Shown: positions 7,812 through 14,869 of the stretch, piece after piece
Numbering within the stretch: position 1 is the stretch's first letter
Layout: the number at the start of each line of letters is the position of its first letter
From: Actinomycetes bacterium
Lineage (GTDB): Bacteria; Actinomycetota; Acidimicrobiia; Acidimicrobiales; Microtrichaceae
Assembly: GCA_023434535.1 (NCBI GenBank)
Contig: JAEYSR010000045.1
Coordinates: 1 to 25,513 of the forward strand
Direction of reading: 5' to 3'
Length of the DNA stretch: 25,513 nt
Made by a program: the position numbers and the translations under genes
The notes under the pieces: generated by a model
What the model saw: the letters and a program-made list of their open reading frames with translations, nothing else
Databases searched by the model: none
What the model was told of the DNA's origin: nothing

Positions 7812-8081
7812 TCATCGGCGCCGTCGTGCTTCTGTACATTCGGCCCGCAGGTCCGGATCAGCGAGATCCTCGACCTGTGCTCCGGGCAGGCGACGGACGC
7901 GATCGGGATCGAACATGCCGCTGTCGGATCGCGTCGCTACCCAGACCTCCCAGATCGAGGGGTCGCTGTCCTCGGAGTAGTCGATGACCGCGCGCACGAC
8001 CCCGAGTTCGGATGTCCCGGCATCGTCGACGACCTCGACGATGTCTCCGGACTCCAGATTCGGGCGCTCCACGGGATGCAC
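7812..8081 (-). CDS. Small hypothetical beta-rich protein
   Basis: About 89 residues. The core GDIVEVVDDAGTSELGVVRA followed by VIDYSEDSDPSIWEVWVATR looks like an SH3/KOW-type small barrel (a 'GDIVEV' strand, a turn, then long strands), followed by an acidic and Arg-rich tail. I do not recognise a named family. The GTG at 8081 is chosen; the frame is open to an ATG at 8111, whose first ten residues look unrelated. Neither start has a Shine-Dalgarno site. Codon use in this frame is strongly coding, and the gene is isolated, with 200 nt before the tRNA. Confidence 0.6.
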   Translation of the reverse strand: MHPVERPNLESGDIVEVVDDAGTSELGVVRAVIDYSEDSDPSIWEVWVATRSDSGMFDPDRVRRLPGAQVEDLADPDLRAECTEARRRR

Positions 8082-8276
8082 GGTACGGCTCTGACCCGAT
8101 CCTCGACACATGCCAATTGCTGCCGTTCGCCCGGGAGCGGGTCCGACATCAACTGGCGTTGTGTGCAGTGTCCGAGATCATGACGACGCTCGGTTCGAGG
8201 AGCAGCTGCCTTCGGCCCATCGATCCACGCCGCGCCAGGTTCGTGCCGGCCAGGCTCCTGTGACTTCTCCTGCACG

Positions 8277-8282
8277 TAACCT
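8277..8282 (+). promoter_or_regulatory. -10 hexamer TAACCT of the tRNA gene
   Basis: TAACCT ends 10 nt before the first base of tRNA-Lys, a normal distance for a tRNA promoter. No clear -35 is visible. Apart from this I see nothing in 8112-8276. Confidence 0.45.
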
Positions 8283-8292
8283 TGCGGGCCCG

Positions 8293-8365
8293 GGGCCTCT
8301 AGCTCAGTTGGCAGAGCAGCGGACTTTTAATCCGACGCGCGTGGGTTCGAGCCCCACGGGGCCCA
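8293..8365 (+). tRNA. tRNA-Lys (anticodon TTT)
   Basis: A full cloverleaf of 73 nt: acceptor GGGCCTC pairs with GGGGCCC (one T-G pair), D-arm GCTC..GAGC with AGTTGGCA loop, anticodon loop CTTTTAA giving anticodon TTT, and T-arm GTGGG/CCCAC around TTCGAGC. The discriminator is A. The first pair of the anticodon stem is a G/A mismatch. CCA is not encoded in full; the sequence after the discriminator is CCCA. This tRNA reads AAA and AAG lysine codons. Confidence 0.95.
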
Positions 8366-8379
8366 CCCAGCCTTGCGCC

Positions 8380-9135
8380 TCAGTCGAGGCCCAGACCGCT
8401 CAGCACCGTGATGCTCATCGTCGTGCCGGCGGGAACGTGGCCCACGTAGAGGCCGGTCGAGCCCTCGCTCGGCACGGAGTCCGGAAGGGTCGTCGTGTGC
8501 ACGGCCTGCGGGTCGTCCCACGACGGTTGCGGTTCGGCGCTCGGCCACATCACCGACGTGAGCTGGTCGCCGATCGTCCGGGCGCACATCGACCAAGGGT
8601 TCGGGCGGACCGATCCGTCGGGGAGCTCCACCTGCTCGGCGACGAAGGTGTCGATCGTCTCGGGCTTGTCGGGGTTCGCCGTGTCCCACAGCAGCACGTT
8701 CACGTGGCTCGTCGCTTGGCCCCACACGTTCTTCATCACGGTCAGGATCCGGGTGCTGCCGTCGACCTCGGCGATCCGCAGGGCGATGCCTTCCTGGGAC
8801 GGCCATCCGCCGTCGGTGAAGGAGATGCACGTCTCGCCGTCCCGCTCGGCGGGCCGGTCCTCCGGCCAGAACACCATCCGGCTGTTCGAGTCGGAGTTCC
8901 CGTCGCGGGCTGTGACCGACAGCGTCGAGCCGTCGAGGTCTGCGGTGAAGGTGTCGACGCCGTCGCGTGACAGCTCCTGCACCTGCCACCCCTCGGGAAC
9001 CGTCGTCAGCTCCGGGTCGATGCTGCAGGCGACGGCCGACCCGACCAGCAGGCCGGTGAGAGCCGACATCACGACGACCAGCGTCCGGAGGGGCGCCGAT
9101 GGGGCGGGGTGTCGCCGACGGATCATCGCCGACAT
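8380..9135 (-). CDS. Secreted or lipid-anchored hypothetical protein
   Basis: About 251 residues from the ATG at 9135. The N-terminus is Arg-rich (MIRRRH) and followed by a hydrophobic segment LRTLVVVMSALTGLLVGSAV ending at Ala-Cys, so it carries a signal peptide and perhaps a weak lipobox. The mature part is polar and beta-rich with three cysteines (GETCISF, SMCARTIG) that could form a disulfide outside the cell. No family is recognised. A second Met three codons later (9126) is an alternative start. The frame stays open upstream to 9351, but that part lies antisense inside the crotonase gene. The gene follows the crotonase on the same strand after 53 nt. Confidence 0.7.
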   Translation of the reverse strand: MSAMIRRRHPAPSAPLRTLVVVMSALTGLLVGSAVACSIDPELTTVPEGWQVQELSRDGVDTFTADLDGSTLSVTARDGNSDSNSRMVFWPEDRPAERDGETCISFTDGGWPSQEGIALRIAEVDGSTRILTVMKNVWGQATSHVNVLLWDTANPDKPETIDTFVAEQVELPDGSVRPNPWSMCARTIGDQLTSVMWPSAEPQPSWDDPQAVHTTTLPDSVPSEGSTGLYVGHVPAGTTMSITVLSGLGLD

Positions 9136-9188
9136 CGTCGTCGATCGAGCGGTCCCGGTCGGAATCCGGCAGGGGAGCGCGCGGTTGT

Positions 9189-10052
9189 TCAGTCGGGTGC
9201 CTCGCCGGTCCTGTAGTCGCCGAAGGGCTCGTCCCGGCGCTGCAGGGCGTCGGTCAGGTTGCCGCCGGTGCTCTCGCTGCCGATCGCCGCGGCCAGGCCG
9301 GCGTCGCGGGCGAAGGCCTGGAAGCTCGGCTGGTGGATGGCCAGTGCGCACAGCTCGGTGCCGGCCCGGATGGCGGTCCGCAGACCCATGACCTCCATGG
9401 CCCGGTGCACCGTCCGCTTGTTGAGCTGCGCGATGTCGGGCGGCACCATGGCGATCCTCTCGGCGACGGCCAGCACCTCATCGTCGAGCCGGTCCGCCGG
9501 ATAGGCCCGGTTGGCCCAGCCGAGGCGCACCGCCTCGTCGCCGGAGATCCAGTCGCCGGTGAGCACCATCTCCATGGCGGCCCGCGGCCCCAGGAACCAG
9601 GCGTGGAACTGCATGTCGGGCACACCGAAGCGCACCGCCGGGTACCCGATGCGGGCGTCGTCGGCCACGTAGACCAGGTCGCAGCCGGTCGCGAGCTCGC
9701 TGCCGCCGGCCAGGCACCACCCGTGCACCTGGGCGATCACCGGCTTGGCCAGGTCCCAGATGCCCATCCACGCGTCGGTCACGTGCCGGGGCCAGTAGCC
9801 CTCGCCCTCGGCCGTGAAGTAGGGCGGGTCCTGGCCCTCGTTGCCGTCGCCGAGCTCGTAGCCGGCGCTGAAGCAGCTCCCGGCGCCGCGCACGATCGAC
9901 ACCCGGATGTCGGGGTCGCCGTCGGCCTCCTGCAGTGCGGCGAGCACGCCGCCGCGCACCGCGTGGTTCAGGGCGTTTCGCTTCTCGGGTCGGTTCAGCG
10001 TGATCCGACGGACGCCGTCGGCCGGCGTGTCGACGAGCACTGCATCGGTCAT
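9189..10052 (-). CDS. Enoyl-CoA hydratase/isomerase family protein (crotonase)
   Basis: A 287-residue crotonase-fold protein, expected to act on an acyl-CoA in the cytoplasm. It shows ITLNRPEKRNALN near residue 17, the oxyanion-hole segment CFSAGYELGDG (~60-70), and the core VHGWCLAGGSELATGCDLVYVADD (first part of which carries the Glu equivalent to Glu144 of rat hydratase). At the place of the second catalytic Glu (Glu164, usually 'QPE') it has IGYPAVRFGVPD, so the Glu is replaced by Ala. It is therefore less likely to be a classical hydratase and may be an isomerase, hydrolase or another crotonase. GGAGGAG precedes the ATG at good distance. It diverges from the M23 peptidase gene. Confidence 0.88.
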   Translation of the reverse strand: MTDAVLVDTPADGVRRITLNRPEKRNALNHAVRGGVLAALQEADGDPDIRVSIVRGAGSCFSAGYELGDGNEGQDPPYFTAEGEGYWPRHVTDAWMGIWDLAKPVIAQVHGWCLAGGSELATGCDLVYVADDARIGYPAVRFGVPDMQFHAWFLGPRAAMEMVLTGDWISGDEAVRLGWANRAYPADRLDDEVLAVAERIAMVPPDIAQLNKRTVHRAMEVMGLRTAIRAGTELCALAIHQPSFQAFARDAGLAAAIGSESTGGNLTDALQRRDEPFGDYRTGEAPD

Positions 10053-10153
10053 GGACGGCTCCTCCGGTGCGGGACGGCCCGCCTCCGGAGGCGGGCCGGG
10101 GTCAACCTACGTTCCCGTCAAGGTCCGCGCCGCTCGTGCCGACCATCTGCGCC

Positions 10154-11098
10154 ATGCCCCGCGTCCGCATCCCCTCGACCCGCCGCGTCCGACCACTGCA
10201 CGACCGGTGGGGTCGCAGCCTCCTTGCCGCGATGGGTGCGGTGGCGGCGCTCGCCGTGCTCGGCGCCTGCGCTCCCGCCCCGCCCAGCTCGGTGGCCGGG
10301 CCGGCCGATCGGGCCATCGTGTTCCCGGTGGCCGGCAAGGTCAGCTACTCCGACACGTTCGGAGCGGCACGTTCCGGCGGACGCTCCCATCAGGGGCAGG
10401 ACCTCATGGGTGCCCGCCACACCCCGCTCGTGGCCGCTGCCGACGGCACGGTCACGTCGTTGACGTGGTCGAACAGCGGGCTGTCGGGCAACTCGCTGAC
10501 GATCACCGACGCCGACGGCTGGCGCTACGTCTACATCCACCTCAACAACGACACGCCCGGCACCGACGACGGCAGCAACGTCTACGAGCGGGCGTTCGCC
10601 GACGGGATCGCCAAGGGCCAGAAGGTCAAGGCCGGCGAGGTCGTCGGCTTCCTCGGCGACTCCGGCAACGCCGAGTCCACCAGCCCGCACCTCCACTTCG
10701 AGATCCACCGGCCCGACGGCTCCGTCATCAACGCCTACGGCTCGCTGCGGGCCGCCAAGGTCCTGGTCCGCACCGAGGCCCAGCGCGTCGCCGACGCCCC
10801 GACCGGGGCACTCGACTCCGTGACCGGCGGCGGAGGCACCGTGACCGTGAGCGGCTGGGCGCTCGACGCCCACGTCAGCTCGTCCATCAAGGTGAGCGTG
10901 TACGTCTGGGGCAACCCGGCCTCGACCGCGACGGCGTCGGGCAACCGCCCCGACGTCGGCGCGGCGTTCGGACGGGGGTCCGCCCACGGCTACACGATCT
11001 CCGGCGTCCCGGCGGCGACGGGCTCGCTGGTGTGCGTGATCGCCCACAGTGCCGGCGGCGGCGGCAACTCCCGCGTGGGGTGCGGAATCGCGCCCTGA
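10154..11098 (+). CDS. M23 family metallopeptidase, lipoprotein, with C-terminal repeat domain
   Basis: A 314-residue exported protein. A Lys/Arg-poor but Arg-containing N-terminus leads into LLAAMGAVAALAVLGAC, a signal peptide with lipobox VLGAC. Residues ~55-210 are an M23 (LytM-type) domain with the zinc ligands in HQGQD (His79, Asp83) and HLHFEIH (His179, His181), plus YIHLNN in the middle. All four expected active-site residues are therefore present, which suggests peptidoglycan cross-bridge or stem peptide cleavage. The C-terminal ~90 residues (GALDSVTGGGGTVTVSGWAL onwards, ending GCGIAP) match a repeat often seen as a tail of secreted actinobacterial proteins. The ATG at 10154 is chosen from the signal peptide; the open frame to 10067 overlaps the divergent promoter region. 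Confidence 0.88.
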   Translation: MPRVRIPSTRRVRPLHDRWGRSLLAAMGAVAALAVLGACAPAPPSSVAGPADRAIVFPVAGKVSYSDTFGAARSGGRSHQGQDLMGARHTPLVAAADGTVTSLTWSNSGLSGNSLTITDADGWRYVYIHLNNDTPGTDDGSNVYERAFADGIAKGQKVKAGEVVGFLGDSGNAESTSPHLHFEIHRPDGSVINAYGSLRAAKVLVRTEAQRVADAPTGALDSVTGGGGTVTVSGWALDAHVSSSIKVSVYVWGNPASTATASGNRPDVGAAFGRGSAHGYTISGVPAATGSLVCVIAHSAGGGGNSRVGCGIAP

Positions 11099-11114
11099 GG
11101 TCGGGAGGTCCCGG

Positions 11115-11120
11115 TAGCTT
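11115..11120 (+). promoter_or_regulatory. -10 hexamer TAGCTT, leaderless layout
   Basis: TAGCTT lies 8 nt before the GTG at 11129, with no Shine-Dalgarno site in between. Confidence 0.45.
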
Positions 11121-11128
11121 CGCCGCCC

Positions 11129-12616
11129 GTGACCGACACCATCGATCCCCGGACTCCCGTGCTGGTCGGCGTGGGGGAGGCGCACCGCCCGGTCGACGGC
11201 TCGGGTGCCGTCGAGGCGCTCGAGCTCATGGTCGAGGCCGCGCTCGCCGCCGGCGCCGACTCCGGAGCCTCGCACCTGCTCCCCGACGCCGGGGTGGTCG
11301 CGGTCCCCGAGGGGACGTGGACCTATCCCGACGTCGCCCGCCTGGTGGCCGACCGGGTCGGGGCGATCGGGGCCCGGACGATCCGCGCGGACGTCGGCGT
11401 CCCCCAGACCCAGCCGCTGTCGGTGGCGATCGACCGCATCCGTCGCGGCGAGCTCGACGTCGCCCTCGTGGTGGGCGGCGAGGCCATGGCCAGCTCCCGC
11501 GCCGCGCAACGTGCGGGGATCGAGATCGTCGAGACCGCGCAGCCGGGCGTCGAGGCCGACGAGCGGTGGTCCCCGGTCGGCGAGATCATGGCCGAGGCCG
11601 AGGTCCAGGCCGGCATGTGGGCCCCGGTCGAGCAGTACGCCTGCATCGAGAACGCCCTCGGCCACGCCGAGGGCCAGCCGTTCGACGAGCAGCTCGACGA
11701 CATCTCGGTCCTGTGGGCCGAGTTCAACCGGGTGGCCACCACCAACCCGCTCGCCGCCTTCGGCGAGTCCCGGTCGGCGGCCGAGCTCCGGAACCCGAGC
11801 GCGTCCAACCGGGCGATCGCGTCGCCCTACAACAAGTGGCACGTCAGCCAGTGGGCGGTCGACCAGGCCGCTGCCCTGCTCCTCTGCTCGGCCGGCGCCG
11901 CTCGTCGGGCCGGCGTCCCGACCGACCGATGGGTGTTCCCGCACGCCTGCGTGGACTCGTCCCACATGGCGTCGCTGTCCCGACGAGGGGAGATCCACCG
12001 GTGGCCGGCCATGGCGGCGGTCGGCGAGGCCGTCGCCGCTCACATCGGGCGGCCGCTCCGCGACGTCGAGGTGCAGGAGATCTACAGCTGCTTCCCGGTG
12101 GCGGTCCGGGTGCAGCAGCGGGAGCTGGGACTGGAGCGGCGGCCCGGGGTCGGCGTCGCCCCCACGGTGACCGGCGGCATGGCCTTCGCCGGCGGGCCGC
12201 TCAACAACTTCACGTACCAGGCCACCGTCGAGGTCGTGCGGCGCATCAGATCCGCTCCCGACTCGCTGGGCATGGTCACGGCCGTCTCGGGTCTGCTCAC
12301 CAAGCCCGGCATCACCGTCTGGGGCGGGAGCCCGGCGGGGGAGGTGCTGGTCGCCGACGTCGGCGACGAGGCGGCGGCTCGTACCGAGGTGCGCGAGGTC
12401 ACCCACGACGCACGGTCGACCGCCACGGTGGTCACGGCGACCGCCACCTACACCGACGGCTCGCCGTCCGCGGCCTTCGTGATCGCGGACCTGCCCGACG
12501 GACGGCGCTGGGTCGGCACGTGCGGTGACGCCGGGTTCGCAGCAGCCGTGGCCCGGCGAGAGGTCATCGGCTCGACCGTCGACGTCGACGGCGGGGAGTG
12601 CCGTCCGCCGTCGTGA
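11129..12616 (+). CDS. Thiolase-like acetyl-CoA acetyltransferase family protein (type 1 thiolase-like)
   Basis: A 495-residue thiolase-fold protein. The N-terminus PVLVGVGEAHRP and RRGELDVALVVGGEAM are typical first-half elements; the C-half has VEVQEIYSCFPVAV and GGMAFAGGPLNNFTYQA, the 'GG.PF.GGP.NNY' motif of this subfamily. The nucleophilic Cys of true thiolases would lie near VPQTQPLSVAIDRI, where no Cys is present, so it probably does not form the usual acyl-enzyme. After residue ~410 an extra small beta domain (STATVVTATATYTDGSPSAA) fits the thiolase-like protein type 1 C-terminal domain. It may act in lipid or steroid metabolism with the nearby crotonase and acyl-CoA synthetase; this is inference. 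Confidence 0.85.
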   Translation: MTDTIDPRTPVLVGVGEAHRPVDGSGAVEALELMVEAALAAGADSGASHLLPDAGVVAVPEGTWTYPDVARLVADRVGAIGARTIRADVGVPQTQPLSVAIDRIRRGELDVALVVGGEAMASSRAAQRAGIEIVETAQPGVEADERWSPVGEIMAEAEVQAGMWAPVEQYACIENALGHAEGQPFDEQLDDISVLWAEFNRVATTNPLAAFGESRSAAELRNPSASNRAIASPYNKWHVSQWAVDQAAALLLCSAGAARRAGVPTDRWVFPHACVDSSHMASLSRRGEIHRWPAMAAVGEAVAAHIGRPLRDVEVQEIYSCFPVAVRVQQRELGLERRPGVGVAPTVTGGMAFAGGPLNNFTYQATVEVVRRIRSAPDSLGMVTAVSGLLTKPGITVWGGSPAGEVLVADVGDEAAARTEVREVTHDARSTATVVTATATYTDGSPSAAFVIADLPDGRRWVGTCGDAGFAAAVARREVIGSTVDVDGGECRPPS

Positions 12617-12630
12617 CGGTGGCCGGTCGT

Positions 12631-12651
12631 GAGGGCGGGCCGGCGCCCCTC
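12631..12651. terminator. GC hairpin between convergent genes
   Basis: GGGCG (12633-12637) pairs with CGCCC (12644-12648), with a possible extension GA/TC across a bulge. It lies in the 36-nt gap between the thiolase-like gene and the convergent DUF3039 gene. No T-tract. Confidence 0.35.
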
Positions 12652-12652
12652 G

Positions 12653-12958
12653 CTACATGCGGGGTGTCTCGTCCAACCCGTCGTTGAAGTCCCGGTACAT
12701 CGTGTAGATGTCCTTGCACTTCTGGCAGACCGGCAGCTGCTTGGGGTCCCGGGACGGAACCCACACGTGGCCGCACAGCGCCTCGAGCGGCGTGCCCTCG
12801 ACCCGAGCGGCCAGCACCTTGGCCGCGGCGTCCTCGCCCGGCTTGGTCCGCACGATGTGGGCGACCGGACCGTCCTCGGTCTCCTGGTCCTCGTCGGTGC
12901 GCGTGATCGTGGTCGTGGCCGGCCCGGAGGTCGTGGGGGCGGTCATCGGTGCGGTCAT
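12653..12958 (-). CDS. DUF3039 domain-containing zinc-ribbon protein
   Basis: A 101-residue protein of the actinobacterial DUF3039 family. After a low-complexity Thr/Ala-rich start, the domain reads AHIVR..GTPLEALCGHVWVPSRDPKQLPVCQKCKDIYTMY. Cys at ALCGH and the CQKC pair are the likely zinc ligands. Function is unknown; its wide conservation in actinomycetes suggests a housekeeping or translation-linked role (inference). The start ATG at 12958 is preceded by AGGAG at suitable distance; a second Met four codons later is also possible. It lies 18 nt after the stop of the upstream membrane-anchored gene on the same strand, so the two are probably co-transcribed. Confidence 0.88.
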   Translation of the reverse strand: MTAPMTAPTTSGPATTTITRTDEDQETEDGPVAHIVRTKPGEDAAAKVLAARVEGTPLEALCGHVWVPSRDPKQLPVCQKCKDIYTMYRDFNDGLDETPRM

Positions 12959-12976
12959 GCGTGGCGCTCCTGGGCG

Positions 12977-13426
12977 TCAGTCGGTGGGGGAGCCGGTGCT
13001 CAGCTCCCGGAGCTCCAGCGTACGTCCGGCGGGGGAGTCGATCTCTGCGACGGCGACGAGCCCGCTGCGCCTCAGCGAGTCCCGGACGAGGGCGTCCACG
13101 GTGGCGGCGTCCGCGGGGCGGCCGTCGATCGTGACGCCGCTCGGGATCGTCAGCGTGGCCGATCCTCCGTCCCGGGCGGACTCGGCGACGTCCGCGATCG
13201 AGGCGATGACAGCTTCAAGCTGGGGGCCGTCCGACTGCTCGGGGGCGTCCTCGGGTTCCGGCTCCTGTGGGACCCGACCGGCCAGCACCCGCTTGCGCAC
13301 CAGGAACCACACGGGAGCGATGAGGACCACCGCGATCAGGAACGAGCGCACGAGGACACCGCCCTGGACCTCGGCCAGGACGACGGCCGACAGGGCGGCG
13401 GGAACGGTCTCGATCAAGGCGGTCAC
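12977..13426 (-). CDS. Hypothetical membrane-anchored protein
   Basis: A 149-residue protein starting at GTG 13426. A single N-terminal membrane helix (about residues 24-44, GVLVRSFLIAVVLIAPVWFL) is followed by RKR, which places the rest in the cytoplasm by the positive-inside rule. An acidic linker (PQEPEPEDAPEQSD) leads to a small alpha/beta domain with ATLTIPSGVTIDGRP and a helix DAATVDALVRDSLRRSGL. No family is recognised. On its strand TACGCT (13442-13437) lies 10 nt from the start. It is the first gene of a likely two-gene unit with the DUF3039 gene and diverges from the acidic repeat protein. Confidence 0.7.
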   Translation of the reverse strand: MTALIETVPAALSAVVLAEVQGGVLVRSFLIAVVLIAPVWFLVRKRVLAGRVPQEPEPEDAPEQSDGPQLEAVIASIADVAESARDGGSATLTIPSGVTIDGRPADAATVDALVRDSLRRSGLVAVAEIDSPAGRTLELRELSTGSPTD

Positions 13427-13457
13427 CGGGGGCAGGAGCGTACCGGGACGGCGACGC

Positions 13458-13463
13458 TACGCT
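13458..13463 (+). promoter_or_regulatory. -10 hexamer TACGCT, leaderless layout
   Basis: TACGCT lies 8 nt before the GTG at 13472. A minus-strand TACGCT at 13442-13437 serves the divergent gene, so the two promoter regions overlap. Confidence 0.45.
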
Positions 13464-13471
13464 CGCATGCC

Positions 13472-13921
13472 GTGGAACCCAACGAGCACACCGGCGACGA
13501 CGCGGAACCGATCGTTGATCTCACCCGCGCCCCCGCCGTCGACCCGGTGACGCCCGAGGTCGACGGGGTCCCGTCGGAGCTCGACCCGGCCCCGTCGGAG
13601 CTCGACCCGGCCCCGTCGGAGCTGGACCCGGCCGCGTCGGACGAGCCCGTGGTGGACTCGGTCGACACCGTCGACGCCGCTCCCGACTCCTCGGCCCCGC
13701 TCGTGGCCGACCAGGGCGGTTCTGTCCCGACCGATGGCGGGTCCACCCCCGACGCGCTCGACGAGCTGACCGTGCTGGCCGGCATCGAGGACGACTTCGC
13801 CGCGGCCGAGGCGGCGATGGCGGGCCTGGATCGGATCGATGCACGGGAGATCGGCGGCGCCGCGGCGGCCGCCCAGGTCGAGGCCATCGTCGGCTCCGGC
13901 CGCTTCGACGTCGCCGGCTGA
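13472..13921 (+). CDS. Acidic low-complexity hypothetical protein
   Basis: About 149 residues, strongly acidic. The first ~100 residues are a disordered-looking stretch rich in Asp, Glu, Pro, Ser and Val with three in-frame PSELDPA units. The last ~50 residues (DELTVLAGIEDDFAAAEAAM then DREIGG-like AREIGGAAAAAQVEAI) are helical and resemble the helical part of TraR/DksA-like proteins, but there is no zinc finger, so I do not assign that family. The GTG at 13472 follows a leaderless-type -10; the longer open frame back to 12629 is antisense to two real genes. Confidence 0.6.
   Translation: MEPNEHTGDDAEPIVDLTRAPAVDPVTPEVDGVPSELDPAPSELDPAPSELDPAASDEPVVDSVDTVDAAPDSSAPLVADQGGSVPTDGGSTPDALDELTVLAGIEDDFAAAEAAMAGLDRIDAREIGGAAAAAQVEAIVGSGRFDVAG
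13571..13633 (+). repeat. Three 21-bp tandem repeats encoding PSELDPA
   Basis: Three units of 21 bp (13571-13591, 13592-13612, 13613-13633), starting CCGTCGGAGCT; the third has one C-to-G change. The unit is a multiple of 3, so copy-number change would keep the frame. Confidence 0.9.
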
Positions 13922-13934
13922 GCTTCGCTCCCGA

Positions 13935-13967
13935 CCGACGCCAGATCGGTGTCTCAGATCTGGTCGG
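13935..13967. terminator. Hairpin between convergent genes, probable bidirectional terminator
   Basis: CCAGATC (13941-13947) pairs with GATCTGG (13957-13963), extended by CCGA/TCGG across a small bulge. It spans the stop of the histidine phosphatase and the gap to the acidic protein gene. Confidence 0.5.
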
Positions 13968-14538
13968 GGATGGTCTCGGAGATGAGCAGGTGGACGCGCT
14001 CGCCCAGCTGCCACTCGCCGTCGGAGTGGACGAGCCAGCGGCCGCCCAGGTTGGCGAGACGCTCCCACTCCGCCCCGAACGCCGCCTCCGCGGCGAAGAT
14101 CACGCCGGCGTGCGCCACTGCGACGACCGTGCCGTACGGGTGCTGCGCCGCGATCGCGTCGAACGCGCCGAGGACCCGGGCCTGGACGTCGTCGTCGGGC
14201 TCCCATCCCGGCGGACGCCGCCCGCTGTCGAGGTAGCCGGGGTACGCGTCCTCGATCTCGTCGCGGGTCAGGCCCTGCCACTCGCCGGCATTGCGTTCCA
14301 TGAGCCCGTCGAGCGTGATGACCGGGCCCACGCCGAGCTCCTCGCTGAGGATCGCCGCGGTGGTGGCCGCCCGGTCGAGCGGCGAGGCGAACAGGGCGTC
14401 GATCGCGCCGATGGCCCGGGCCGCCTGGCGGGCCTGCTGGAGGCCGAGATCCGTCAGCGGCGGGTTCTCCTGGCCCTGCCAGCGCCCGTCGGCGTTCCAC
14501 TCGGACTGGCCGTGGCGGACGACGAGGAGCTGGGTCAT
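13954..14538 (-). CDS. Histidine phosphatase family protein (phosphoglycerate mutase-like)
   Basis: A 194-residue two-histidine phosphatase. The phosphorylated His is in LLVVRHGQSEWN near residue 8, followed by LTDLGLQQARQAA, the SPLDRAATTA motif with its conserved Arg, the ERNAGEWQGL motif and the second catalytic His in VVAVAHAG (~residue 141). All core residues are present. Such enzymes remove phosphate from small metabolites or sugar phosphates; the size and motif set fit a general phosphatase more than a glycolytic dPGM (~230-250 residues). A mutase-like gene is usual near mshA in actinomycetes, though here it lies upstream and in the opposite direction. The ATG at 14538 has a TAGGTT -10 only 6 nt away. 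Confidence 0.85.
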   Translation of the reverse strand: MTQLLVVRHGQSEWNADGRWQGQENPPLTDLGLQQARQAARAIGAIDALFASPLDRAATTAAILSEELGVGPVITLDGLMERNAGEWQGLTRDEIEDAYPGYLDSGRRPPGWEPDDDVQARVLGAFDAIAAQHPYGTVVAVAHAGVIFAAEAAFGAEWERLANLGGRWLVHSDGEWQLGERVHLLISETIPDQI

Positions 14539-14544
14539 GGGTCG

Positions 14545-14550
14545 AACCTA
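14545..14550 (-). promoter_or_regulatory. -10 hexamer TAGGTT, leaderless layout
   Basis: On the minus strand TAGGTT lies 6 nt before the ATG of the histidine phosphatase gene. Confidence 0.5.
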
Positions 14551-14620
14551 TCCCGACCGGCGAGGGGCTCGTTCCGACCGGCCCCGGGGCAACGAGAAGT
14601 GCCCGTCGGAGGCCCGGGAG

Positions 14621-14626
14621 TAGGCT
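14621..14626 (+). promoter_or_regulatory. -10 hexamer TAGGCT, leaderless layout
   Basis: TAGGCT lies 6 nt before the GTG at 14633. Confidence 0.5.
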
Positions 14627-14632
14627 CGCTCG

Positions 14633-14869
14633 GTGCCAGTCGTCCGTCTCTTCGCCCAGGCCCGGGAGGCCGCCGGGACCTCCTCCGAGGTCGTGGCCGG
14701 CGACACGGTCGGCGCCGTTCTCGCCAACGCCGGCGAGCGGTTCGGGGACGGGTTCGTCGCGGTTCTCGGCACGTGCGGTGTGTGGGTCAACGGGGAACCT
14801 GCGGGCGAGGACGACTCGGTGGGCGAGGACGACGAGGTCGCCGTCCTCCCGCCGGTGTCCGGTGGCTGA
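14633..14869 (+). CDS. MoaD/ThiS family sulfur-carrier protein
   Basis: A 78-residue ubiquitin-fold protein that ends in the diagnostic PPVSGG; the terminal Gly-Gly is adenylated and then carries sulfur as a thiocarboxylate. The first strand VVRLFAQAREAAG and the late EDDEVAVLPPVSGG both match MoaD, the small subunit of molybdopterin synthase. No moaE, moeB or other molybdenum cofactor gene is in the window, so its partner is unknown and it could serve another sulfur-transfer path. The start GTG at 14633 is set by the leaderless promoter. The stop overlaps the start of the next gene by 8 nt, so the two are translationally linked. Confidence 0.85.
   Translation: MPVVRLFAQAREAAGTSSEVVAGDTVGAVLANAGERFGDGFVAVLGTCGVWVNGEPAGEDDSVGEDDEVAVLPPVSGG

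Noticed and set aside
8110..8970. Plus-strand open frame through the tRNA
   Set aside because: It reads through the tRNA-Lys gene and antisense to the secreted protein gene.
10118..12406. 762-residue minus-strand open frame
   Set aside because: It covers the M23 and thiolase-like genes in antisense and has no recognisable domain.
13472..13921. TraR/DksA family assignment
   Set aside because: The helical end is vaguely similar but there is no zinc finger and the rest is low complexity.
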